From Crossaster papposus (lineage: Eukaryota > Echinodermata > Asteroidea > Velatida > Solasteridae): a stretch of DNA of 64,000 bases. The DNA is taken from assembly GCA_037893245.1 (NCBI GenBank), contig JBAIAA010000349.1, positions 682,001-746,000 of the forward strand, written 5' to 3'. The notes under the pieces are model-generated. The model did not search any database and had not been told where the DNA came from. It worked only from the letters and a program-made list of their open reading frames with translations. Shown piece after piece: positions 25,701 to 33,674 of this stretch. The position numbers and the translations under genes are program-made. Every line of letters begins with the position of its first letter. The first letter of the stretch is position 1.

Positions 25701-28700
25701 CGGAGGAGCCATTGGAACTGCTCCTCACATAGAGTATAGGGGGACGAGGTTGCTCCGTACACGCGGCAATGGAGCGGAGCCGCCAGAGCTGCTCCTCACG
25801 GGAGCCAGTATGGCGGAGCTGCTCCGCACACAAGGCAGTTGAGCTGAGCCGCCGGAGCTGCTCCGCACGGAAGCCAACGCGGCGGAGTAGCTTCGCACAC
25901 AAGTCAATGATGCGGGCCGCTGGAGTTGCTCCACACGGGGAGCAACGGGACGAAGCTGCTCTGCACGCAAGGCAATGGGGCAGAGCCATCAGAGCTGCTC
26001 CTCGTGGGAGTCAACGGGGCAGAGCTGCTCCGCATTACTAGCCAATGGAGCGGAGCCGCTGGAGTTCCTCCCTACACGAGGCAATGGGGCGGAGCCGCCA
26101 GGACTGTTCCGCACGGGAGTCAACGGGGCGGAGCTGCTCTGCACACAAGCTAATGGAACGGAGCAGTCAGCGCTGCTCCGCACACAAGTCAACGGGGCAG
26201 AGCCGTCAGGGCTGCTCTGCACGGGAGTCAATGGAGCGGAGCCGCCTCAGTGGGGAGGGAGCCGCGCCTAGGCCAGCAGCAACCGAAGTCGCCACAGGGC
26301 CGGAACCACTGCGGACGGGTAGCCGGAGACCAATGATGCTTCCGGATAAGTTTGACGGGGTTGCGTCATGGTCGGACTACGTGTACTTGTTCCCTGTTGA
26401 GAGCGTCGCGGCGGTCAACCATTGGAGTGAGGCCGATAAGGCAATGTAAGTGCCGTCTCATCTGAAGGGTACGGCCCGGGAAGCACTGGCGGACATGGCG
26501 CTGGAGGCGCGGGGGGTATACTCCTCCTTCGCTGGTGCTGAAAAGCTACCCAAGACTGCCTGCGCAGGTCCGAGAGGACTTGGGCGTGAAGGCCTTCCGG
26601 AAGGCATTGGGGGATTGGGGAGGAACAGCTGCAGCGTCACCTGTTCTCCCGGAAGGCGGAGACCCTGACCGAAGCCATCACGATGGCGACCGAGATGGAG
26701 GCGTTCACGGAGTCCCAGGAGTATAGCCGAAAAAGGAAGGCCGGAGCCAGAGACGTGAGGTCGGTAGGGCAGCTTCCTCCAGTTTCTGCTGTAGAGCCTG
26801 AGTCCGTCTTCCCAGTGGGATACAACAAGTCTAATGCGGGGGCTCGGAAGTAGTGCTACAGGTGCCACGGGTTTGGCCATTTCAGGGAGAGACTGCCCCC
26901 GCCGGCCCCACGCCGCCCCAACCTGGGGTTAAAGGAGTGCCGAGACAGCCGGTTCCTGGACCGACGGGTCAAGCCAGGCCAGCCGCGACAGGGATGTCCG
27001 GAGCCAGCTACATTGAGGGGAGAATTGCGGGGCGGCCAGTGCGTTGCCTTCTCGACACCGGGGTGTCCTTCCTGGGCTCGTGTCATCCGAGGGAGTAAGG
27101 ACAGACCCGGAGGTCGCGGTAATCCGGAGCTGGCTGCAACCCGCGAACCTGACCCAAGTCCGGAGTTTCCTGGGCATCTTCCCTACTATCGGCGGTTCAT
27201 CTTGAACTTCGCCGAGATCGCCCGCCCCCTCCATGCCCTGACCACCAAGAACCAGAGAGTGTTCTCTTGCCAGTAAGCGTTCGAACATTTTAAGGACGCG
27301 TCGACCACAGCGGCCTTCTCAAAGCAAAAGAATGTAAGTTGTGTGCAAATCACATTAGAGTTGAATTGTTTTGCCTTGAGACGGCCGCACAGCGCCGGTG
27401 CTGCATTACCCGGACACAGAGCACCGTTACGTTTTGGATACGGACGCCAGCACCTGCACCATCGGAGCAGTGCTGGAACAGGAAATGGAAGAGGGTGAGC
27501 AGGTGATCGCACACGGGAGCCGCACCTTGTCCAAGGCAGAACGCAACTACTGCACCACTCGGAGAGAGTTGCTGACCGTGGTCCACTTCGTGCACTACTT
27601 CAAACACTATCTCCTCGGTAAACGGTTCCTGCTTGGAACGGACCATGAATCCCTGTGAGCCGGAGAGGCAAACGGCCAGGTGGATCCACCACTGTGGAGG
27701 GACTCCTTGGGACGAGGAGCTGAAGCGGGAACAGCGCGACGACCCGGAGTTGGGCCGGATCGCCCAGTGGCTAAAGGATGGGGCTCCAAGACCCGGCTGG
27801 TCGGACGTGTCGGCCCCGAACAAGGGCACGAAGTTCTGGTGGGCGAAGTGGGAGACCCTGCGACTGTCCCACGGCGTGTTGCAGATAAGATAGGAGCAGC
27901 TTCATGGCGGACCCACGACGTGGAAATTAGTGGTCCCGCGCTGATGAAGCGCCTTGCGATCGACCTCACGAGCCAACCAGTGGAGCCCAACCGAGTCACG
28001 GGGGAAGGACAGCCGCTTCCAGACGGGCAGGCCTCACCAGCAGCCAGCCTAGCGCCGGGGGTTCCTTCTGCGGGGCCGCCGGGGGACATGAGTGACCAGT
28101 CGGATAGGGAGGAACTACCACCGGAAGTGACGGAGGTGGAGGCGTCGCCACCCATTGCAGAGGCGGATGTCGCCTTTGACGGGCAGGAGGAATCGGGCGC
28201 AGATCTGGGGCTGGGTGAGCCCGAGGCGGGGTGCGATCGGCTACCCTTTCCACCGACGGAACCGGACACCGGGATGTATACTCGCGCCGGCCGGAAGGTA
28301 GTCCGCCCCAGCCGATATGGCTTCCGTGATGTGCCCCCACTGTGGGCAGGCGTTCACCCCGAGCAGCAACTGCGGTAGGCACGTGCGCACTGCGTGCGAG
28401 CAGCTTCACCCGGAGCGCCCGTACGCGTGCGAAGGAGGCTGCGGTTCGACCGGGAGGATATTAGGAGCCGTCACCATCGTTTCTGCCGGGAAGATTTGGT
28501 GGCCGGAGTGATGGAAGCGAAGGATGCGCTGGAGATCGAACCCGAGCGGCGACGAGATGAAGCTCGTCGATCCCGCCGGCCGAAGGCCTTCTCCGCCAGA
28601 CATCCCCCATGGCGAACGAGACCACCCCGCAGCGGCCCGACCTTTGTCGCCGTCCCTGTCCAAGAGACGACGGGCCCCAATTTCGGCGGGGGAGCCGGGG

Positions 28701-30618
28701 GACCACCTCCACTCGGAGCGCTCCCCGTTCGGAGATGGACGAGTCAGCCAGCCAGCCAAGCCAGAGCCAGGAAGGGCGGCCTCGACCACTTCCGCCCCGC
28801 CTATCGGGGCGCCGAGGACATGGCCGCAGACGCCGCTCCACCTGGCCAAAGGAAGACAGCCCTGCCAACCCATCCCCGCCAGCTCGGGCGAAAGGCGGGA
28901 CTTAGACGGAGCTCCCGACGCCCCCTCGGATGCCGACGCTTCAGTGGCGTGGGCAGCTCTGGGTCTTGCCGGCCGGGTCCCGGTCGGAGCTGCCGGACGG
29001 GACCTGGATGAAGTTGAAGGTGGGCGGCGCCGTCCAACGGCCGCACCGCTTGAGGGAGGCGGCCACCCACATGCCGGTTCTTTTGTGTGAACATCTGTGG
29101 GATGAGTGGCGCCCATCGGCGTGGACGGCGACAGCCACCTCCCACCTACTAGACGAGAACCTTTGACTGTCATTTCTTTTGTTGTGTTGTTGTTGGCGTC
29201 GTGCGCCTTCCGGTCCGGGTCTTCCAGGTGCCCGCCGTGCTGTTTGGGGACAAGGTCCTCGGAGGGGGCTGTGTAGCGTCTGCGCCGGTTGGCCGATAGA
29301 GAGCACCAGAGCGGTTCCACGGTGGAATCGCCTAGTGGAGCCCTGCCAGTACGCCTAGTCAACCCGTTCCAGATGGCGCATGCGCCGGACAAGTTTTAGT
29401 GCCGCGTTGTATAACGCCAAGCTTCATGTCAGTGTTTTGGCCGAGAAGTAGTGTGAATAAACGGCCTAAGAACCACCGAAAACGGGGAATACTTGTCTTG
29501 AGTTTCCTTCCTGTGTGTCGACCCCAGCAAACGGTCTACGTTACAATATCTTTCATATAATTGTCAGGAAGTAATGACGTAGGTCACAGTTAAAGTTAGG
29601 CTGTCTTTAATAATTTAAAGATAAAACACTCTTGCACAAAACATGTATTTAAATATAAGGTGAGTTTCCACAGTTTAGATTTTAAAATGAATCAGAATAG
29701 ACACAAAGACTAGGACGAGAGTTCCATAATTTGGACCTTTGTATTGAGTTTAATTATATAATTGTTCACAACAAAATGGTAAACAGTTTTGTTTATTTCG
29801 TGCATCAAAATGGATGATTTAATTGAATGGCATAACATAGTGTAAATTTGTAACTTAGACATGATTATTATTTTGTTTACAGGAATCACACAAAGTTGTA
29901 TAATTTTGCTTTCTACTTCAATAAATGAAAAGCCCAAGACGCCTTCTTTCTTCATTGCAACAACGTATCAGAACTTTACAATCTCGCGAGAAAATTTTGT
30001 TGTTTTTCATAAAAAATACAAGGTTATTCGCATAAAACAGACTCTAGTAGTCTTAAAGTGAAAAACGTATTTTGGTGTTCCCTTTTTACGATATTTTTAG
30101 GGCGTTCATAATTCCTACCATCATTTCAAGGAAATTGATGAATATCAAAAGAAATATTTAAAACATAAAAAGATGATTTATTCCTTTAGGGCCTAATTTT
30201 GTGTGCATGTCACAAGTTGGCCCCCTAATTTATGGAATGGCCCATATCTAAACAAAGGGAACAACATCTATAGGCACAAAAAACAGAAACAAAAATTTAT
30301 GCCTAAGGAAAATGTTTGCCAGTCAAATAAATCGAATCTTGATCAACCTCTTCTGTCTTTTTGACGAAATTAAATAAACGAAAGGACTATTTGAATTCCA
30401 AACTACGTTTTTGGTGTTCGAATGCTGATGTATAAGTGAATATTCGAATTAAAATAAATTCGAGTGGGCCCCGTGCTCAATCGAATGGTTTTCTTTTATG
30501 AAATTGCTCGGGAAAACTTATATTGCTCACAAATCTAGAAAGTGCAATATAGATGATAGATATAAACCTTACCTGCCATTGTTGACAGCATCATAATCAA
30601 AGCTGCTGCTCCGTCCAT
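11082..30618 (-). CDS. Secreted single-domain F5/8 type C (discoidin) protein, gene A
   Basis: Five exons join with matching phases: 30618-30573, 23617-23468, 22636-22498, 16249-16084 and 11234-11082. The product is about 217 residues. Residues 1-23 form a signal peptide (MDGAAALIMMLSTMAG, then a hydrophobic run). Next comes an acidic/proline stretch with Cys28 and Cys56 (GPPPEPDPDNPDHW). Residues 67-214 form one F5/8C domain, opening CLSPQPLGMEDRTIQDD, with AWIQVDL, SGVITQG, a YVTD-DG turn and a closing RFELLGC; Cys67 and Cys214 are the usual disulfide pair. Such domains bind glycans, lipids or proteins outside the cell, but the ligand here is unknown. Introns are packed with repeats: a Ty3/gypsy relic in intron 1, a Penelope-like element in intron 3 and a minisatellite in intron 4. 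All splice sites are GT-AG. AATAAA on the minus strand at 10782-10777 could serve polyadenylation. Confidence 0.85.
11338..11754. mobile_element. TIR element, 417 bp (A only)
   Basis: Inverted repeats of at least 34 bp (TGTGACCTGTCATCACAAAA... and its complement) bound the element. Segment B has the empty site near 53515-53525, next to an (AT)n run. No transposase frame is seen, so it is non-autonomous. It lies in intron 4 of gene A, just upstream of exon 5. Confidence 0.8.
11940..12215 (+). pseudogene. Broken copy of the 53735-54010 open frame
   Basis: Aligns with the 92-codon open frame in segment B but has a deletion near its start (about 35 bases) and further substitutions that break the frame. 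If the B frame is a gene, this copy is dead. Confidence 0.5.
12335..15060. repeat. 49-bp minisatellite, A array (about 54 copies)
   Basis: The 49-bp unit reads TCCTCACTGTGGTCAACTGC-ACCACTATAAATAACTTGGC-TCCAAGTAG. It holds the short inverted repeat GTGG...CCAC around CAACTG, and a TATAAATA motif. A distinct leader (AGCTTCAATTATCTTTATAA and about 130 bp more) occurs at 12335, 13330 and 14521, so the array grew by block duplications of about 1.0-1.2 kb. It sits in intron 4 of gene A. The partner array in B is at 54135-56540. Confidence 0.95.
15061..16083. other. Intron sequence flanking the array
   Basis: The first 120 bases (ACTAATAACAATATAAATCC onward) are shared with B at 56545-56665. After about 15180 the two segments differ completely until about 16020, where homology resumes. 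B carries the palindrome cluster in the equivalent place. Nothing coding is seen here. Confidence 0.5.
16084..16249 (-). CDS. Gene A exon 4: middle third of F5/8C domain
   Basis: 166 bp, acceptor TTTGTACATAG|C after a pyrimidine tract, donor ACCAAG|GTAAAC. It encodes PDGAWIQVDL, SGVITQG, the variable RLDVYVT patch, then KYKVPYQ and YVTDGDGNTK. It ends in phase 0, matching exon 5. Confidence 0.9.
16745..16783. repeat. Run of 39 consecutive G
   Basis: An uninterrupted G tract on the plus strand, within a repeat whose B copy (59820 area) has only about 10 G. Related poly-G/poly-C tracts occur at about 17237-17250, 21211-21229, 21354-21400 and 34981-34998. Such runs can form G-quadruplexes, and their length is prone to sequencing error. 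Confidence 0.9.
16920..16946 (-). ncRNA. Hammerhead-like core in PLE terminal repeat (candidate)
   Basis: On the minus strand CTGAAGA, then a pairable AGATCTTGTTAAGATC, then GAAA, matches the CUGANGA-stem II-GAAA hammerhead core. PLE terminal repeats are known to carry hammerhead ribozymes in many animals. The same core recurs at 17468-17494. I have not established stems I and III or the cleavage site. Confidence 0.35.
17468..17494 (-). ncRNA. Second hammerhead-like core in PLE terminal repeat (candidate)
   Basis: An exact repeat of the core at 16920-16946, in the inner terminal repeat copy. The solitary B repeat has CTGAAAA instead of CTGAAGA (61013-61019), a change at a core base that should inactivate it. 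Confidence 0.35.
17502..18197. mobile_element. TIR element nested in PLE terminal repeat
   Basis: Ends are TGGCCCAGTCACA and the complement of TGGGCCAGTCACA, flanked by TAA on the left and TTA on the right, which suits a 3-bp TWA target (PIF/Harbinger-like) but is not proof. The interior is rich in internal inverted copies of GGCGCCTCCGAT-type blocks. No transposase frame is seen. It interrupts one terminal repeat, so it arrived after the PLE. Confidence 0.65.
18580..20950 (-). pseudogene. PLE reverse transcriptase plus GIY-YIG nuclease, frameshifted
   Basis: From the N-terminus: LSSSSVSDAEHKLLSKGLNF (about 20740), TDIIIKPADKGSAVV, ARFYLLPKIHKTGNPSRPIV, TFDVSSLYTNIPHEEG, GTAMGTRMAPS, CWRYIDDVFFIW (catalytic YIDD), HFLDVTI, then the GIY-YIG module (YLISCRFCGVQYVGET, KKRFYGHRS). 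Frame breaks occur near 20535, at a direct duplication near 20230-20260, at about 19715 (one base lost in PSYACLF), and near 18692 (two extra bases give an early stop; the frame continues to about 18580). These breaks make it inactive. It is Penelope/Poseidon-like by architecture; the exact clade is not assigned. Confidence 0.85.
21012..21100 (+). repeat. tRNA-derived SINE head, A copy
   Basis: Carries pol III promoter motifs: an A-box-like GTGGTAGAGCGGTTAGA (21031-21047) and a near-perfect B box GGTTCGAATCC (about 21069-21079). The tRNA fold is degenerate, so it is a SINE rather than a tRNA gene. The B copy at 59937-60020 has GGTTGGAATCC, a weakened B box. Confidence 0.6.
21442..21907. mobile_element. 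Foldback element with about 210-bp inverted arms
   Basis: The left arm starts CTCATCACAAAAAGTATCGA and the right arm ends with its near complement. The arms pair for about 200 bp around a short centre with GCAGAA repeats (21645-21665). The terminal CAAAAAGTATYGAGACACTT resembles mariner-type ends. Segment B has only the right half (60155-60330), so B lost or never had the left arm. Confidence 0.8.
22498..22636 (-). CDS. Gene A exon 3: N-terminal third of F5/8C domain
   Basis: 139 bp, acceptor TTGTTACCAACAG|AG and donor ACT|GTAGGT. The first two bases complete Glu66 and the last two open Leu112. The domain starts with Cys67 and PLGMED, then ITASS, the entry to the first binding loop. Of the 46 codons compared, about 17 differ from exon B3, mostly after TASS. 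Confidence 0.85.
22651..22748 (-). pseudogene. Truncated tandem copy of exon 3 with different loop
   Basis: Immediately upstream of exon 3 (in gene direction) is a second copy of its first roughly 100 bp: RLSPQPLGM, then DRITTSS and NSNEETSSA. It lacks the 3' part and donor and has lost the ACCAACAG acceptor (CACTAAG instead, which shifts the phase). Its loop sequence differs from both exon 3 of A and exon 3 of B. It is absent from segment B. Confidence 0.75.
23468..23617 (-). CDS. Gene A exon 2: linker with Cys28/Cys56
   Basis: 150 bp, acceptor ATCTAAAG|GG and donor ACCG|GTAAGT. It encodes the end of the signal peptide and the GPPPEPDPDNPDHWMKQVMR stretch to EPTPT. The B copy has the same length (62307-62456), with one notable change: Cys56 becomes Ser. 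Confidence 0.85.
23640..24150 (+). pseudogene. Ty3/gypsy RNase H fragment fused to LINE RT fragment (A copy)
   Basis: The first part reads KNEALACMWAYENW, then LWTDHQS-TTLLSSRG and RWATRLMRFNYTVKYRAG, an LTR-type RNase H C-terminal half. From about 23915 it switches to a non-LTR RT (LLFAYDCALNARSE, FTISTKKTDIMHQPA), where the catalytic ADD is YD. A stop follows at 23992. The same junction occurs in B (62620-63480), where more of the RNase H survives, so A lost the 5' part. Confidence 0.7.
24440..24718. mobile_element. Foldback MITE, about 280 bp
   Basis: Arms pair end to end: GTGTACCCACTGACCTC at the left with its complement at the right, and a 50-bp inner pair that includes CATGGCGTCACTGCTGTGAG (about 24518) and its complement (about 24612). 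Not seen in B, because B homology ends before this point. Confidence 0.75.
25660..26260 (+). repeat. GC-rich minisatellite, about 69-bp period
   Basis: Repeating GAGCCGCC-GAGCTGCTCC-CACGGGAG / GAGCTGCTCCGCACACAAG half-units give a period near 69 bp (23 codons), so open frames persist on both strands without being genes. It lies upstream of the gag-like region and may be the element's own repeat. Confidence 0.7.
26334..26735 (+). pseudogene. gag-like region of Ty3/gypsy relic
   Basis: MLPDKFDGVASWSDYVYLF followed by NHWSEADKAM, stop, then VPSHLKGTAREALADM matches the capsid start of Ty3/gypsy gag. The in-frame TAA at 26447-26449 and a later frameshift break it. Confidence 0.6.
27000..27895 (+). 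pseudogene. pol remnants: protease, RT connection, RNase H
   Basis: A protease-like GRPVRCLLDTGV is followed within 60 bases by RSFLGIFPYYRRFILNFAEI, so most of the reverse transcriptase is deleted. RNase H starts near 27400 (LHYPDTEHRYVLDTDAS) and stays open to a stop at 27656. The DDPELGRIAQWLKDGAPRPG part ends at 27893. Frames change between parts. Confidence 0.7.
29272..29543 (+). repeat. Candidate 3' LTR
   Basis: Begins TGTAGCGTCTGCGCC directly after the purine tract TCGGAGGGGGC and ends CGGTCTACGTTACA, giving the usual TG...CA ends. An AATAAA lies near 29456. Without the 5' copy the boundaries are inferred. Confidence 0.5.
29544..30572. other. Intron 1 sequence of gene A, AT-rich
   Basis: No coding potential or recognisable element is seen. 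It separates the Ty3/gypsy relic from the signal-peptide exon of gene A. Confidence 0.5.
30573..30618 (-). CDS. Gene A exon 1: start codon and signal peptide
   Basis: ATG at 30618-30616 opens 15 codons (MDGAAALIMMLSTMA) plus one base, ending GCAG|GTAAGG. The phase fits exon 2 exactly, giving Gly16, and the hydrophobic core continues into exon 2 (FLVGVSS). The short 5' exon with a strong donor and the fitted phase make this the likely start. No TATA box or clear promoter is seen upstream. Confidence 0.75.
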
Positions 30619-32650
30619 ACTTCAAGATTCAGGGGAATTCGGGGCACCAATCCGCTAGGATGTATTTATCAACGACTCGCATGTGCACGTCAATTATAGA
30701 AAATGATACTACGCACGTATACTACTACGCACGTATACAACTCGACAACAATCGAAAAGCGCCTCAACTTGTAACTAAATCGAAGCTTTGTCCGAGTGAT
30801 GCAAAGAGCGACAATTCGTGTTTTTATTTGATTATCAGTGACTTTAACGATCGAGACACCAACGCGACTTTATAGGATTTCCAGGCTATTTTAAAACATT
30901 TTCATTCAAGTTTACTAACTTTCACGTTTAATTCTGTCTGAGAATAAAAATTCACACGCTTTTACCCAACCAATTTAGTCATTTACCATTCAATTTGAAA
31001 ATGTGGTCACTCAATTAAAAAAAATATTGGGGAATATTCGTCATTCGTCTCGGCTGTTGCTAGAGGCAGCAAGTAAATTAGTTTGGTGTGTGATCGAATC
31101 AAAACCATTAGGACTATAATATACCGTAAAACTAAATATATCTTAGCTCGAAACCGTATCTGATAGACGAAATGATCAACGCTGCCTTCGCGTTTATCGT
31201 ATATCACCAAGTATACTCAAACGTACGTAGTTTGCCACGTCAGCTATAAGAAGCAGTAGTGCTCATGGTCTGACCAGGTAATTTGCCAATTTGTAATGGG
31301 CTCTCGACCAATCAGAAGGCCACATTTGTCCCCACGTTACTCTCATTAGCAACAAATGAGGAACGGGAATCTACTATTTGCCGCAGGGGTGTTACGAGTG
31401 TGAGGGACTCGCACAAAATAAAGCAAACAAAATAAAATAATAATAATAATAATAATAAAAGAGCGTACCATTTTGTATGTATGTTTTTTGTTTTTTTAAT
31501 CTTCCACTATATATTGATGAATATTGATATCTTTTAGATGTAGGTAACTTGACCAACACAAAAATCCTTGTAAATTCTTAATTCATATTGGCTTTATGAC
31601 GTAGGTCCTACTTTTCATATTAAATTTTCACTCCACATCTCCTCATAACGGCCTTTGGGGGTCTCCTCCAACCAATCTAGATGCGGCATTGTCTTCCAAC
31701 ACAAAACTAGACTCATTGTTCATCCAACATAAATCATCACTCAAATTCTTTCTCCGTTTTGTAATCCAAATCATCTTCCTCAACATCATTGTCTTGATCC
31801 TGCGTGGATTCAGTTTCTTCGTTTTTTATTTAACAAATATATTTAAATTTATTTAAAATAAAAAAAAATATTTAAAATATGGTTCGGAATTATCCACTTC
31901 AGAAATTTCAAGATCATCGTCAATTATATTTTAGATTTCTCTTCAGATGGCTCTCGGGGTCGTCAGTTGGAGTCGAGTCGAGTATTTAAACAAATAGTGA
32001 TAAATCCTGCCCAGGATTGCATCAGAGTTTCAATCAATCTTACTTTATTTACCACATAACAAAAGGCAAACCATACAAAAGTATAACCAGATTACAAGGT
32101 AAAGCTGATGATTTTGCTCACCTCTGTTCAAAAACAAGAAATAGAGCGGGGAACTATTACGAAGTGCAGCTTTTTAGACTATACTGGGAGTATGTTAAAC
32201 TGTAAGAAAAAGACAACACTAACAAATACAAATATAGAAGGTATATACATTATAACCTTGTTGCTGTATTGACATCATTTCTCTCTTAAACACAGTTCTT
32301 TGATTAGGGTTTGTACGTTTGATTTTATTCCCCAATATTGTTTCATGCAACTTATATCGCTGTCCTCAATGTAACGTAAACACCTTCACATTTAATTAAA
32401 GAATTTCACATTGCGGCTAAATTTGGACAATGAATGCTCTCTTTTTATTGTTTTTCAATTACACCTAAAAAAAGTAAATAATTTAATTAACTTGTAAAAT
32501 AATTTCAATTTAATTTTTCTGTCATCAAAATGATACAAAAGTGCACTTTTTTCATTACTTTTAATACAACTGGTATTTCCAACACACAAAACACACTAGG
32601 TCAGTTCTCCGAACAGTTTGGATCTACATGTAATAGGACTTTATTGTACT
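30619..32650. other. Upstream region of gene A
   Basis: Contains the presumed promoter of gene A, but no clear TATA or initiator. An (AAT)n run sits at about 31437-31459. Parts resemble the AT-rich sequence near 23050-23300 and 61850-62110 (CACAAGCTTTTACCAAACCA-type blocks, near 30955 here). No further gene seen. Confidence 0.45.
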
Positions 32651-33189
32651 TTAAACTCTACCCGTGACGTCACCCTATTAGTGTCCCAGCGCTCCATTAT
32701 TTTGCACGAATGGAGCGTTGGAGGCAATTTCTCTCCATTTTTTTGGAAGGTAACGCAATTGAACTAACCAGTGTAGCCGTTTTCGTTGTATTTTTGTTGA
32801 AACCTATGTACTCTAACCCGATTTTCCCTTCAATCTTGTGGTTAAACTAACCCATACGAAAATTTGTCGAAGAAAAAGACAAACGTTATCGATAGTCGAA
32901 TTCGAACCACAGACCTTTCGATCCATAGCTCTCCTGTCTACCAACTATGCTATTGACGAGTTGGTGAAAGAAGCCGTTCTTTATAATTCTTTATAGTTAT
33001 TTAATGTATATGAGTTCCCATTGCTCTTTCTTATGAATATATTAATCACGAACCACCCAGCTCCTGAAAAAAAATATATCACGAACCTCTACACCGGTTA
33101 GTATTAAGTGTCTTCTGTACAAAGACGCTCTATTCGTGCAAAATAATGGAGCGCTGGGACAATAGGGTGACGTCACGGGTGGAGTTTAA
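32651..33189. mobile_element. Foldback element with about 60-bp TIRs
   Basis: The left end TTAAACTCTACCCGTGACGT-CACCCTATT continues through CCCAGCGCTCCATTATTTTG, and the right end (33127-33189) is its near complement. No transposase frame. It carries a tRNA-like SINE inside (32880-32970). Confidence 0.8.
32880..32970 (-). repeat. tRNA-like SINE core inside foldback element
   Basis: On the minus strand TAGCATAGTTGGTAGACAGG fits a pol III A box (TRGCNNAGTNGG) and GGTTCGAATTC fits a B box, about 35 bases apart. The T-stem does not pair well, so I call it a SINE remnant rather than a tRNA gene. Confidence 0.5.
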
Positions 33190-33479
33190 CTATAACCAAC
33201 TGAACAACAGGTTTCGCAAAACAAAACTTCAAGCACATCAAATACAAACTCGTGTACAATTTACCGTCGATCGCTATTTATCGCTTACATTTCAACAAAC
33301 GTTCACACAAGACATAATATTATGGACGTTTGGCCAAAAATAGAAGGAGGCCCGTGAGTCGGAAGTAAATTGCGGCCCCATTAAAAATGTACAGGGGTTC
33401 AATCATTTTCTATCGATTCGTTTTTTTCTTGAAAGAAGCTTTTAAAATAGTAAAATTATTCCCCATAATTTTGATTGCG

Positions 33480-33672
33480 CACACAATTAAAAATATATAC
33501 TTGTGTAACTCGGGGTACCATCCATCAAGCGATGTCACGACGATACGCTGTGCATTATGCACGAACGGCCATCGACCGGGTATATTATATGCACTGTATA
33601 CAGGCACACCAGGCGCAGCTACTTTAATAGCCCGTTGTGAATCTGCTCAAAACGTGATAGACTCGTACAGGT
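33480..33672 (+). CDS. Possible orphan Cys-rich exon
   Basis: An open frame reading CNSGYHPSSDVTTIRCALC, then NGHRPG and SAQNVIDSYR, ends at TACAG|GTAATT, a plausible donor at 33671-33672. The Cys spacing and GY-P motif resemble extracellular repeats. No convincing acceptor or neighbouring exon was found. It may be chance. Confidence 0.25.
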
Positions 33673-33674
33673 AA

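Larger units (their letters stand above)
25000..29543 (+). mobile_element. Decayed Ty3/gypsy LTR retrotransposon
   Basis: A GC-rich block, unlike its AT-rich surroundings, in intron 1 of gene A. Parts in order: a minisatellite, gag-like sequence with a stop at 26447, a zinc knuckle (CYRCHGFGHFRE, about 26853) with one lost Cys, a protease-like LLDTG (about 27050), the connection region (VRSFLGIFPYYRRFI), RNase H (VLDTDAS, SRTLSKAERNY, LGTDHESL), the pre-integrase REQ-DDPELGRIAQWL stretch and a C-terminal TRAGRKVVRPSRYG. The RT palm and the integrase core are missing. A candidate 3' LTR (29272-29543) follows a purine tract. No matching 5' LTR was found. An ordinary element relic. Confidence 0.75.

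Noticed and set aside
25087..26450. Long overlapping ORFs on both strands in the GC-rich block
   Set aside because: Few stops are expected in GC-rich 69-bp repeats; frames on both strands are equally open and of repetitive composition.
28394..29392. 205- and 328-codon ORFs near the end of the Ty3/gypsy relic
   Set aside because: Arg/Pro/Gly-rich frames overlap on both strands; a base-composition effect with no domain seen.
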